Of a stretch of DNA of 64,000 nt, positions 1 through 7,206 are shown in pieces. The stretch is from Christiangramia crocea (lineage in GTDB: Bacteria; Bacteroidota; Bacteroidia; Flavobacteriales; Flavobacteriaceae). Where the stretch lies: assembly GCF_022410465.1 (NCBI RefSeq), contig NZ_JAJSON010000019.1:101205-165204 (forward strand). The letters are read 5' to 3'. Made by a program: the position numbers and the translations under genes. The notes under the pieces are model-generated. The model ran no database searches and had not been told where the DNA came from. It saw only the letters and a program-made list of their open reading frames with translations. Positions within the stretch are counted from its first letter, which is position 1, and every line of letters begins with the position of its first letter.

Positions 1-324
1 GATGTAAGTATTGATATGGGAGGCTGCGTGGAAACCAGCGAAATAACATCTCATGACGAGCCCATTTTTACCAAACACGATGTAATTCATTATTGTGTTC
101 CGAATATACCCTCTAGATATGCCAGAACATCCTCACTTTCTATAAGCAACATTTTCACTCCTTACCTCTTACATATTGCTGAAGAAGGCGGACTGGAAAA
201 TACTTTAAGATTTGATCGCGGTTTGCGAAGTGGTTTGTATTTTTACCACGGAATTTTAACCAATAAGTCTATTGCAGACTGGTTTAATCTCTCCTACCGT
301 GATATTAATCTGTTGATCTTTTAG
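1..324 (+). CDS. ald: Alanine dehydrogenase, C-terminal part (5' end outside window)
   Basis: The reading frame is open from base 1 and ends with TAG at 322-324, so only the last 107 residues are present. Alanine dehydrogenase catalyses NAD-dependent oxidative deamination of L-alanine to pyruvate and ammonia. The visible part matches the C-terminal end of the AlaDH/PNT family: a GGCVETS stretch, HYCVPNIPS, then the closing segment with TPYLLHIAEEGG. The ATG at 16 is internal and not a real start. The DUF4258 gene follows after 3 bases and is probably co-transcribed. The family call is clear; the catalytic N-terminal half cannot be inspected. Confidence 0.88.
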   Translation, partial: DVSIDMGGCVETSEITSHDEPIFTKHDVIHYCVPNIPSRYARTSSLSISNIFTPYLLHIAEEGGLENTLRFDRGLRSGLYFYHGILTNKSIADWFNLSYRDINLLIF

Positions 325-327
325 GAT

Positions 328-708
328 ATGAAACTCATTCACCGGCTCGGGTATTATGGCCTGGGACTTTTTTTTGGAATCGTTATTTTAATTTTCTTTT
401 TAGGTGGCAAAAAAGCCTCTTGTGATTATAGCCCAAATGCAAGAGTACTAAAGAATATTAAAACCAAAAAACGTACGTTTTCTGATAGCTCTCTTCGCTC
501 TTTTGAGAAAAACAATCTTGATACGAATATAGTATCAATTATTCTTGATAAGGGTGATGTAGACTTTGACAGAAGTTTAACCCAAAAGGATCCCTGCAAT
601 ATTTACTATATTTCAGGTGAAGAAGAAAATAAACTTATAGAACTGGAAATAGAGAATTGTGATAGTCTCGCAACGATAAAAACCGCAAGCATAAAAAAAA
701 GCGAATAG
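328..708 (+). CDS. DUF4258-type membrane-anchored protein of unknown function
   Basis: This 126-residue protein has an N-terminal hydrophobic helix (about residues 8-26, rich in G, L, F and I) followed by a soluble domain that starts GGKKASCDY and contains a second cysteine pair region (DPCNIYY, ENCDS). It resembles short proteins usually annotated DUF4258 that sit behind alanine dehydrogenase in Flavobacteriaceae; this is recalled from family knowledge, not searched. The extracytoplasmic domain may be a small alpha/beta fold with three conserved cysteines. It starts 3 bases after the ald stop, so translation is likely coupled. The stop codon lies inside the downstream terminator stem. No function can be assigned. 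Confidence 0.72.
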   Translation: MKLIHRLGYYGLGLFFGIVILIFFLGGKKASCDYSPNARVLKNIKTKKRTFSDSSLRSFEKNNLDTNIVSIILDKGDVDFDRSLTQKDPCNIYYISGEEENKLIELEIENCDSLATIKTASIKKSE

Positions 709-725
709 AATCTATTCGCTTTTTT
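693..725. terminator. Bidirectional intrinsic terminator
   Basis: An 8-bp stem (gcgaatag at 701-708 with ctattcgc at 712-719, loop of 3) is flanked by an A-run on the left and a T-run on the right that extend the pairing. It sits between convergent genes (DUF4258 protein on plus, bcp on minus) and can serve both. The DUF4258 stop codon is part of the left arm. Confidence 0.88.
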
Positions 726-745
726 CTTTTCTAGTAATGAGATGG

Positions 746-1201
746 CTACTGCTCTAAGATCTGTTCTGCATGAGCCTTTGTTTTTACCTTTTTAATTACT
801 TCTTCAATTTTACCATTCTCATCAATAATAAAAGTTGTTCGGTGAATACCATCATATTCCTTACCCATAAATTTTTTAGGTCCCCAAACTCCATAAGCAT
901 TAATTACCTCTTTATCTTCATCTGCAAGTAAGGGATAGGGAAAGTCATACTTATTTTTGAAATTCTGCTGTCTCTTTTTAGAATCGGCACTAACTCCAAG
1001 TATCTCATAACCTTTTTTTTGCATAAGCTGGAAATTGTCACTCAAATTACAGGCTTCAGCTGTACAACCGGGAGTACTAGCCTTCGGATAGAAGAACAGC
1101 ACCAGTTTCTTTCCTTTATAATCTGAAAGTTTTATTTCGTTCCCATCCTGGTCTTCAGCTTTAAAATCGGGAGCCTTGTCCCCTGCTTTCAATGTTGTCA
1201 T
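746..1201 (-). CDS. bcp: Thioredoxin-dependent peroxiredoxin (Bcp/PrxQ)
   Basis: A 151-residue AhpC/TSA-family peroxiredoxin that reduces hydrogen peroxide and organic hydroperoxides in the cytoplasm. The active-site stretch PKASTPGCTAEAC carries the peroxidatic Cys46 (motif P39..T43..C46) and the resolving Cys51 five residues later, the spacing typical of the alpha-helical PrxQ type. Length is normal for the family. It is divergent from nth with only 32 bases between start codons, so both promoters overlap this gap. Start is the only ATG that gives the complete N-terminal strand. Confidence 0.95.
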   Translation of the reverse strand: MTTLKAGDKAPDFKAEDQDGNEIKLSDYKGKKLVLFFYPKASTPGCTAEACNLSDNFQLMQKKGYEILGVSADSKKRQQNFKNKYDFPYPLLADEDKEVINAYGVWGPKKFMGKEYDGIHRTTFIIDENGKIEEVIKKVKTKAHAEQILEQ

Positions 1202-1233
1202 AATTGTTACTTTTGCCTTAAATTTAAAGTTTT

Positions 1234-1890
1234 ATGACCAAACAGGAAAAGGTACAGTTCGTTATTGATACGTTAAATGATATATACCCCGAAATTCCTA
1301 TACCCCTTGATCACAAGGATCCTTACACTTTGTTAATAGCAGTATTACTTTCAGCTCAAAGCACCGATGTAAAAGTCAACCAGATAACTCCAAATCTATT
1401 TGAAATAGCAGATAATCCATATAAGATGGTAAAGCTTTCAGTGGAAGAAATAAGGGAAATCATTAAACCCGTTGGATTGTCTCCCATGAAATCCAAGGGC
1501 ATCCATGGCCTTTCTAAAATTCTTATAGAAAAATATAATGGGGAAGTTCCGGCAGATATGGATGCTCTTGAAGAATTGCCTGCTGTAGGTCATAAAACCG
1601 CCAGCGTGGTCATGGCTCAGGCCTTCAATATTCCGGCTTTTCCTGTAGACACCCATATTCACAGACTTATGTATCGATGGAATCTAAGTAATGGCAAAAA
1701 TGTGACCCAAACCGAAAAAGATGCAAAGCGCTTATTTCCAAAGGATCTTTGGAATAAACTTCATTTACAGATCATCTGGTATGGAAGACAATATTCTCCT
1801 GCTAGAGGATGGGATCTGGAAAAAGATATAATTACCAGAACAATTGGAAGAAAAAGTGTAGTTAAAGATTATTTAAAGAAGAAAAAATAA
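1234..1890 (+). CDS. nth: Endonuclease III-type DNA glycosylase lacking the Fe-S cluster
   Basis: A 218-residue HhH-GPD base-excision repair glycosylase/AP lyase that removes oxidised pyrimidines. The helix-hairpin-helix LPAVGHKTAS carries the catalytic Lys121, and VDTHIHR carries the catalytic Asp139, both at the spacing of E. coli Nth (K120, D138). The C-terminal region that normally holds CX6CX2CX5C for a [4Fe-4S] cluster instead reads YSPARGWDLEKDIITR, and the protein has no cysteine at all. I believe related Flavobacteriaceae proteins share this ending, so it is probably a lineage trait, not damage. A TAnnTTTG-like box (1208-1215) lies 18 bases upstream of the ATG. Confidence 0.93.
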   Translation: MTKQEKVQFVIDTLNDIYPEIPIPLDHKDPYTLLIAVLLSAQSTDVKVNQITPNLFEIADNPYKMVKLSVEEIREIIKPVGLSPMKSKGIHGLSKILIEKYNGEVPADMDALEELPAVGHKTASVVMAQAFNIPAFPVDTHIHRLMYRWNLSNGKNVTQTEKDAKRLFPKDLWNKLHLQIIWYGRQYSPARGWDLEKDIITRTIGRKSVVKDYLKKKK

Positions 1891-1891
1891 A

Positions 1892-1922
1892 AAAGACCTG
1901 CTGGCTAATGAAGCAGGTCTTT
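1892..1922. terminator. Intrinsic terminator after nth
   Basis: Perfect 11-bp stem aaagacctgct (1892-1902) with agcaggtcttt (1912-1922), 9-base loop, directly after the nth stop. It also lies just past the stop of the minus-strand 50-residue gene (1929-2081), so it can end both transcripts. Confidence 0.9.
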
Positions 1923-1928
1923 ATATAA

Positions 1929-2081
1929 TCAATTCAGAAACGTTTCATACTTCATCTTCTTGTGCTCAATTACACTCAGTGCTTTTGAATAATTCAAAAG
2001 AAACTGTATCGTCTCTTTCTTTGGTTGTGGATGATTAATTTTTCCTTCTTTTGAAGGTTTTTTAAAGTAAAGTTTCCCCAT
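1929..2081 (-). CDS. Small basic protein, 50 residues, unknown function
   Basis: An ATG-to-TGA frame of 50 codons on the minus strand, beginning MGKLYFKKPSKEGK and ending YETFLN. It is Lys-rich and has no signal peptide or membrane segment; the centre (about residues 21-48) looks helical. It lies 60 bases downstream of the ECF sigma factor in the same direction and ends just before the shared terminator, so it is probably the second gene of that transcript. Clean boundaries, terminator and lysine-rich composition support it as a real gene. I have a weak recollection of similar short proteins beside this sigma factor in relatives, but cannot check. No function assigned. Confidence 0.65.
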   Translation of the reverse strand: MGKLYFKKPSKEGKINHPQPKKETIQFLLNYSKALSVIEHKKMKYETFLN

Positions 2082-2141
2082 TTGGTATTATTTTTTGATG
2101 GTTTTATAGAATAACGCAACAAACGGGGGGATATTGTTCGA

Positions 2142-2726
2142 TTAATTGGTTAAAATTAAATTTCTCTTTTCTATGATCTTCCGTAAATTGATAAGCGCAT
2201 ATCTCATCCTTCCCAGAGCCGTATTTATACTAACTCCCGTACGTTCAGAGATTTCCTTAAAACTCATATCCTTATAGATACGCATGGTTAAAACTTCCAG
2301 CTGATCTTCAGGAAGTTCTTTGATCAACTCCTGAACGTCAGATTCTATCTGATCTTTTATCAGTTGCTTTTCAGCATTTAGATCATTATCGCTTAAAACA
2401 GAAAAAATGTTAAATTCACCGCTGTTGTCAAACTTGGGCATCCTTTTATTCTTTCTGAAATGGTCAATTACAAGATTGTGGGAGATACGCATTACCCAGG
2501 GAAGAAATTTACCTTCCTCATTATACTTTCCTCTTTTTAAAGTCCGGATAACTTTAATGAAAGTATCCTGGAAAATATCCTCAGCGATATCTTTGTCAAA
2601 GACTTTTGAGAAAATAAAACTATAAATACGATGTTGATGACGATTGATGAGTGCGCCAAGCGCATTTTCGTTTCCATCAAGATAATCACGTACGAGCGAA
2701 GCGTCAGTTACCTTAGTGTTATTCAT
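2142..2726 (-). CDS. ECF-type RNA polymerase sigma factor
   Basis: A 194-residue sigma-70 family factor with only regions 2 and 4, so ECF-like. Region 2 includes EDIFQDTFIKVIRTL and WVMRISHNLVIDHFRK (core binding and -10 recognition, about residues 48-92); region 4 includes LPEDQLEVLTMRIYKDMSF followed by the helix-turn-helix around FKEISERTGVSINTALGRMR (about residues 138-180). No anti-sigma gene is adjacent; the neighbours are uvrA (divergent) and the 50-residue gene downstream. It has a strong flavobacterial promoter (2835-2867) about 100 bases upstream and a long leader with an inverted repeat ending at the start codon, which suggests post-transcriptional control. Target genes unknown. 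Confidence 0.92.
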   Translation of the reverse strand: MNNTKVTDASLVRDYLDGNENALGALINRHQHRIYSFIFSKVFDKDIAEDIFQDTFIKVIRTLKRGKYNEEGKFLPWVMRISHNLVIDHFRKNKRMPKFDNSGEFNIFSVLSDNDLNAEKQLIKDQIESDVQELIKELPEDQLEVLTMRIYKDMSFKEISERTGVSINTALGRMRYALINLRKIIEKRNLILTN

Positions 2727-2727
2727 A

Positions 2728-2798
2728 ACAGTTACTTTAATGTACAGGAATTTAGGGCTTCCTGAGGGTTAGGTTATTTAGTCTTTAAAAGTAACTGT
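2728..2798 (-). repeat. Inverted repeat in the sigma-factor 5' leader
   Basis: Two perfect 11-base arms, acagttacttt at 2728-2738 and aaagtaactgt at 2788-2798, are separated by 49 bases. Both lie between the predicted transcription start (about 2828) and the sigma ATG (2724-2726), so the leader RNA can fold with its 3' arm 1-12 bases in front of the start codon. The base pairing is seen directly; a role in blocking initiation is inference. Confidence 0.6.
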
Positions 2799-2834
2799 GT
2801 GCTATAGGCTAATCTGATTTCGGTTGTTATGCTC

Positions 2835-2867
2835 CAAATATAGCAAGATAAAGTCGAGAATTACAAA
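2835..2867 (-). promoter_or_regulatory. Flavobacterial housekeeping promoter of the sigma-factor gene
   Basis: On the minus strand a TTTG box (2864-2867) is followed after exactly 21 bases by TATATTTG (2835-2842), matching the Bacteroidota consensus TTTG-N19-21-TAnnTTTG. Transcription would start near 2828, leaving a leader of about 100 bases before the sigma ATG. Confidence 0.75.
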
Positions 2868-2960
2868 TAAAACCTTAAATTTTTAACAATACTATAAGTT
2901 TTTATCTACTTTCTTTCCCGCCCCATATTGAGTACCTTTGCCGTTTTAGCAGAATAAGGA

Positions 2961-5753
2961 ATGACCGTAGATATTACCAATGCAGACCCTAAAAAGAACA
3001 TAATCATTAAGGGTGCAAAACTGCACAACCTCAAGAATATTAATGCTATCATCCCCAGAAATAAACTGGTGGTGATAACCGGACTATCGGGATCAGGAAA
3101 GTCCAGTTTAGCCTTTGACACCTTATATGCAGAAGGCCAGCGACGATATGTGGAAAGCTTAAGTTCTTATGCCCGGCAGTTCCTGGGAAGACTTAATAAA
3201 CCCAAGGTTGATTATATTAAAGGCATTGCTCCGGCCATCGCTATTGAGCAGAAAGTAAATTCTACGAATCCAAGGTCCACGGTTGGAACTTCTACCGAAA
3301 TTTATGATTACCTCAAATTACTTTATGCCAGGATAGGCAAAACTTACTCACCAATTTCAGGAAATGAAGTAAAAAAGGATACCGTAACAGATGTAATAAA
3401 TTACGTAAAAGACTTCCCCGAAAGGGAAAAATTACTACTTCTGGCTCCTATCCATGTTGAAGAGGGCCGTTCTCTTGAAAAGAAGATAAAGATCCTGGCC
3501 CAACAAGGTTATAGCCGGATCAAAATAGATAAAGAAGTTCTCAGGATCGATGAAACAGACCTTAGCAAGGCTCATGATGATAATACCTGGCTGGTGGTGG
3601 ACAGGATTATTACCAAAGATGATGAAGATTTTTACAATCGCCTGGCCGATGCTGTTGAAGCCGCCTTTTTTGAAGGAAAGGGAGAACTATTCATAGAAAA
3701 GCTTGCTGATAACACCCAGAGACATTTCAGCAATAAATTTGAACTGGATGGGATAAGCTTTGTTGAACCAAATGTTCATTTGTTCAGTTTTAACAACCCC
3801 TATGGTGCATGTCCAAAATGTGAAGGTTATGGAGATGTGATTGGTATAGATGAAGACCTGGTGATCCCGAACACAGGCCTTTCTATCTATGAAAACGCTA
3901 TTTTCCCCTGGCGTGGGGATAGTATGAGCTGGTACAGGGACCAGCTGGTCAACAATTCTCATAAATTCGATTTCCCCATACATAAACCCTATTTTGAGCT
4001 TACAGATGAGCAGAAAGATCTTGTGTGGAACGGAAATCAGTATTTTGAAGGCATCAATCAGTTCTTTGAATTTCTTGAAAGCAAGGCATATAAAATCCAG
4101 AACAGGGTGATGCTTTCCCGGTACAGAGGCAAAACCCGATGCACTACCTGTAAGGGCAAGCGATTGAGGCCAGAGGCCCAATATATAAAGGTTAGTGAAC
4201 ACAGCATTACCGATCTGGTGGAAAAACCTTTGAATAAGGTAAGGGCATTTTTCAGGGATCTTGAACTTAATGAATATGATGAAAAGATCGCTAAGAGGCT
4301 TTTAACAGAGATAAGAAACCGTCTGCAATTCCTTTCAAATGTAGGTCTGGATTATTTAACGCTCAACAGAAAATCGAACAGCCTTTCTGGCGGTGAGTCA
4401 CAACGAATCAACCTTGCAACCTCGCTGGGGAGTAGTCTTGTAGGTTCTATGTATATCCTGGATGAGCCTTCTATTGGTCTTCATCCAAAGGATACCGAAA
4501 AATTAATTGGGGTATTAAAGCAACTTCGGGATCTGGGAAATACAGTAATCGTAGTGGAACATGATGAAGAGATCATGAATGCGGCCGATGAGATCATTGA
4601 TATTGGCCCTGAAGCAGGAACCAATGGAGGTTACGTGGTTGCGACAGGAACCATGAAAGAAATCTTAAAATCTGATTCTCTTACCGCAAGCTACCTTAAC
4701 GGTAAAATGGAAATCGAGGTGCCCAAAAAAAGAAGAACTTCAAAAAATAAAATTAAAGTTCTGGGTGCTAGGGAAAATAATCTGAAGAATATAGATGTTG
4801 AATTTCCTTTGGGTGTATTTACTGCTATCACAGGGGTTTCCGGAAGTGGAAAAAGTACTCTGGTAAAGAAAATTCTTTATCCTGCCGTACAAAAGGAAAT
4901 TGGAGGTTATGGCGAAAAAGCAGGACAATTTAACGGAATTGAAGGCGATCTGAAAAAGCTTGGAACTGTTGAATTTGTAGATCAGAACCCAATTGGCAGG
5001 TCATCCAGATCCAATCCGGTGACATATATCAAGGCTTATGACGACATAAGAAATCTTTTTGCAGATCAGCGTCTGGCAAAGCTACGCGGATTCAAGGCAA
5101 AGCACTTTTCCTTCAATGTAGATGGCGGAAGGTGTGAAACCTGTAAAGGTGAAGGTGAGGTCACCATAGAAATGCAATTTATGGCCGATGTTCACCTGGA
5201 ATGTGAAACATGTAATGGTAAACGTTTCAAAAAGGAAGTGCTGGAGGTCACATTTGAGGATAAGAACATTGATGATATTCTAAATATGACCATCGATGAT
5301 GCAACAGCTTTCTTCGAAGAATATGGGCAGGATAAAATTGTAAAAAAACTGAAACCCTTAAGGGATGTGGGCCTTGGATATGTACAACTGGGGCAAAGTT
5401 CCTCTACCCTTTCAGGAGGAGAAGCCCAGCGTATAAAACTTGCTTCATTTTTAGTTAAGGGAAATACCAAAACCAAAGCCCTTTTCATTTTTGATGAACC
5501 CACCACCGGCTTGCATTTCCATGACATCGAGAAATTGCTTAAATCCTTCGATGCCCTTATTTCAAAAGGGCATACAGTAATAGTGATTGAGCATAATATG
5601 GACTTGGTTAAATGCGCTGATCATGTGATAGATCTTGGACTCGAAGGAGGTGAAAACGGAGGATATATTATAGGTGAAGGCACTCCCGAAGAGATCGCTC
5701 AAATAAAAGAATCCTATACTGCTGAATACCTTAAACAAAAATTAAATTTCTAA
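2961..5753 (+). CDS. uvrA: Excinuclease ABC subunit A
   Basis: A 930-residue UvrA, the damage-sensing dimeric ABC ATPase of nucleotide excision repair. Two ABC halves are complete: Walker A GLSGSGKSS near residue 41, signature LSGGESQRI, Walker B ILDEPSIGLH, then GVSGSGKST, LSGGEAQRI and IFDEPTTGLH in the second half. The C-terminal zinc module (CETC ... CETC) is intact. In the first half GACPKC and RCTTCKGKR are present, but the CxxC pair that many UvrA proteins have about 25 residues before GACPxC is absent. A TACCTTTG box (2933-2940) sits 20 bases ahead of the ATG. Single gene, not in an operon with other repair genes. Confidence 0.97.
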   Translation: MTVDITNADPKKNIIIKGAKLHNLKNINAIIPRNKLVVITGLSGSGKSSLAFDTLYAEGQRRYVESLSSYARQFLGRLNKPKVDYIKGIAPAIAIEQKVNSTNPRSTVGTSTEIYDYLKLLYARIGKTYSPISGNEVKKDTVTDVINYVKDFPEREKLLLLAPIHVEEGRSLEKKIKILAQQGYSRIKIDKEVLRIDETDLSKAHDDNTWLVVDRIITKDDEDFYNRLADAVEAAFFEGKGELFIEKLADNTQRHFSNKFELDGISFVEPNVHLFSFNNPYGACPKCEGYGDVIGIDEDLVIPNTGLSIYENAIFPWRGDSMSWYRDQLVNNSHKFDFPIHKPYFELTDEQKDLVWNGNQYFEGINQFFEFLESKAYKIQNRVMLSRYRGKTRCTTCKGKRLRPEAQYIKVSEHSITDLVEKPLNKVRAFFRDLELNEYDEKIAKRLLTEIRNRLQFLSNVGLDYLTLNRKSNSLSGGESQRINLATSLGSSLVGSMYILDEPSIGLHPKDTEKLIGVLKQLRDLGNTVIVVEHDEEIMNAADEIIDIGPEAGTNGGYVVATGTMKEILKSDSLTASYLNGKMEIEVPKKRRTSKNKIKVLGARENNLKNIDVEFPLGVFTAITGVSGSGKSTLVKKILYPAVQKEIGGYGEKAGQFNGIEGDLKKLGTVEFVDQNPIGRSSRSNPVTYIKAYDDIRNLFADQRLAKLRGFKAKHFSFNVDGGRCETCKGEGEVTIEMQFMADVHLECETCNGKRFKKEVLEVTFEDKNIDDILNMTIDDATAFFEEYGQDKIVKKLKPLRDVGLGYVQLGQSSSTLSGGEAQRIKLASFLVKGNTKTKALFIFDEPTTGLHFHDIEKLLKSFDALISKGHTVIVIEHNMDLVKCADHVIDLGLEGGENGGYIIGEGTPEEIAQIKESYTAEYLKQKLNF

Positions 5754-5818
5754 TAATCAGGTTTTTAACACTGTAAAAAAAGGGTTGACAGTGCTCTGAA
5801 GTCGCTCTGTACGGACTT

Positions 5819-5833
5819 TGGCACGTGCTTTGT
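5819..5833 (+). promoter_or_regulatory. Sigma-54-like (-24/-12) promoter of the secreted basic protein
   Basis: The sequence TGGCAC-gtgct-TTGT matches the sigma-54 consensus TGGCAC-N5-TTGC except for the last base. The GG and the G of the -12 element are spaced correctly, and the site lies 43 bases upstream of the ATG at 5877, giving a leader of about 30 bases. No TAnnTTTG element is visible here. No RpoN or activator gene is in the window. Confidence 0.5.
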
Positions 5834-5876
5834 ATATAATTGAGAAAATGTTCTTAATTAAATATAATCTACTACC

Positions 5877-7121
5877 ATGAGAAACCTGACCCTTTTATTC
5901 GCATTCTTATTTATTGGATGGTCAGTATCGGCATCCGTAAATTCTAACCCAACCAACAGTTACTATAACGATTCATTTATCTTTATTGAAGGAGGCGTGG
6001 AATTTGCGGTTTACCCAAATGGTGAATTCGATTTCTATTTTAACCCTGAATTCAGAAGGGGAAATTCAGTTCATGTTTCGACTCCTAATGTAAACATCAG
6101 TTATAATTCCGGATACAACTACGATCCTTATGTTCAGTATGATGACTACGGTGCAGTAATCCAGATAGAAAGCGTTCCTGTTTATTATGATTATTACGGA
6201 AGAATAATTCAGGCAGGAAATGTGTTCATTAGTTATAACAATTTTGGTCGTATTTCCCGAATAGGGAACTTACGCGTCCATTACAATCACAACCATCATT
6301 TTTCCCACTACAGCGGGTTTATCAACCACCACAACAGGCAGTATGTATACAGGCCATGGCATAGCTATTACTCCCGCCCGAATGTGAATGTAAGCATAGT
6401 TTTCAACAGGCCCTACAGGGCATATTATCAACCACACAGAATTTCATATAATAAGTATGTAAGTGTTTACAATAATTACTATGTGAAAAATAACGGTAGA
6501 AGGAATTTTTACAGACCATCCGATCGCATAAGATCATATAATTACGGATCAAAGACTACCAGTAAACGTAATCTAAAACCCGTGCGTACAAGATCAAGTG
6601 ATAATATTGCCAGGTCAAGACAAAGCGTTGCAAGAAATAAGGCCTATTCAGACCGGAATAAATCAGTAAAGCCTTCAGGTAATGACAGGACCAGGTCGTA
6701 CTCTCAAAGAAATGAAAGAAGAGTGATAGGTAAGGATGATGGCGGCAGGAATAAATCTTACAGTTCTAGAACTGAAAGAAGCACAAATTCAAGAGGAAGG
6801 TCTGCGGGAATTAATAAAATTCAGAAACAAAGAAGCTCAAATGATAATCGATCTGTAAGGACTCCAAACCGAACTTCTCAAAGAAGCATTGAAAGCAGAA
6901 GCAGCAATACTAAAGTTGAACGGCCTGCACAAAATACCAGACGTAGATCTATTCAAAGATCTTCAGGAAGTTCTGAAAGGAAACCTTCGGTTCAACGTCA
7001 AAGAACTCAAAGAAGTTCTTCTGTTAGAGGCAGATCTTCTTCCGGAACATCGAGATCTGGATCAATTAGATCAAAAAAATCCTCAAGATCAATAAGTTCG
7101 GCACGAAATATGAAAGTATAA
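5877..7121 (+). CDS. Secreted Tyr/Asn-rich then Arg/Ser-rich protein, unknown function
   Basis: A 414-residue protein with a clear signal peptide (MRNLTLLFAFLFIGWSVSAS). Residues 20-215 are rich in Tyr, Asn, His and Phe with recurring short strands such as VQYDDYGAV, VPVYYDYYGRI and VFISYNNFGRI that look like degenerate beta repeats. From about residue 216 to the end the chain is low complexity and strongly basic, dominated by Arg, Ser, Asn and Gln, with no predicted fold. The N-terminal part resembles hypothetical secreted proteins I recall from Flavobacteriaceae, which seem shorter, so the basic tail may be an extension. It is a single-gene transcript between a sigma-54-like promoter and a strong terminator. 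Binding to polyanions such as DNA or polysaccharide is a guess from charge only. Confidence 0.8.
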   Translation: MRNLTLLFAFLFIGWSVSASVNSNPTNSYYNDSFIFIEGGVEFAVYPNGEFDFYFNPEFRRGNSVHVSTPNVNISYNSGYNYDPYVQYDDYGAVIQIESVPVYYDYYGRIIQAGNVFISYNNFGRISRIGNLRVHYNHNHHFSHYSGFINHHNRQYVYRPWHSYYSRPNVNVSIVFNRPYRAYYQPHRISYNKYVSVYNNYYVKNNGRRNFYRPSDRIRSYNYGSKTTSKRNLKPVRTRSSDNIARSRQSVARNKAYSDRNKSVKPSGNDRTRSYSQRNERRVIGKDDGGRNKSYSSRTERSTNSRGRSAGINKIQKQRSSNDNRSVRTPNRTSQRSIESRSSNTKVERPAQNTRRRSIQRSSGSSERKPSVQRQRTQRSSSVRGRSSSGTSRSGSIRSKKSSRSISSARNMKV

Positions 7122-7166
7122 TTATAGATGACAAGTTCATAATTTAATTTTTTGGTTGGTTAGTTG

Positions 7167-7204
7167 GAAAACCCCTGAAGCTCCCACGCTGAAGGGGTTT
7201 TCTC
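7167..7204. terminator. Bidirectional intrinsic terminator
   Basis: Stem gaaaacccct (7167-7176) with aggggttttc (7193-7202), with a further 3-bp pairing (agc/gct) inside the loop. It separates the secreted basic protein (plus) from the flippase (minus). Confidence 0.9.
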
Positions 7205-7206
7205 GT

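Noticed and set aside
3687..4202. 171-codon open frame on the minus strand inside uvrA
   Set aside because: It is fully antisense to conserved UvrA sequence, shows no domain, and its composition mirrors the sense codons.
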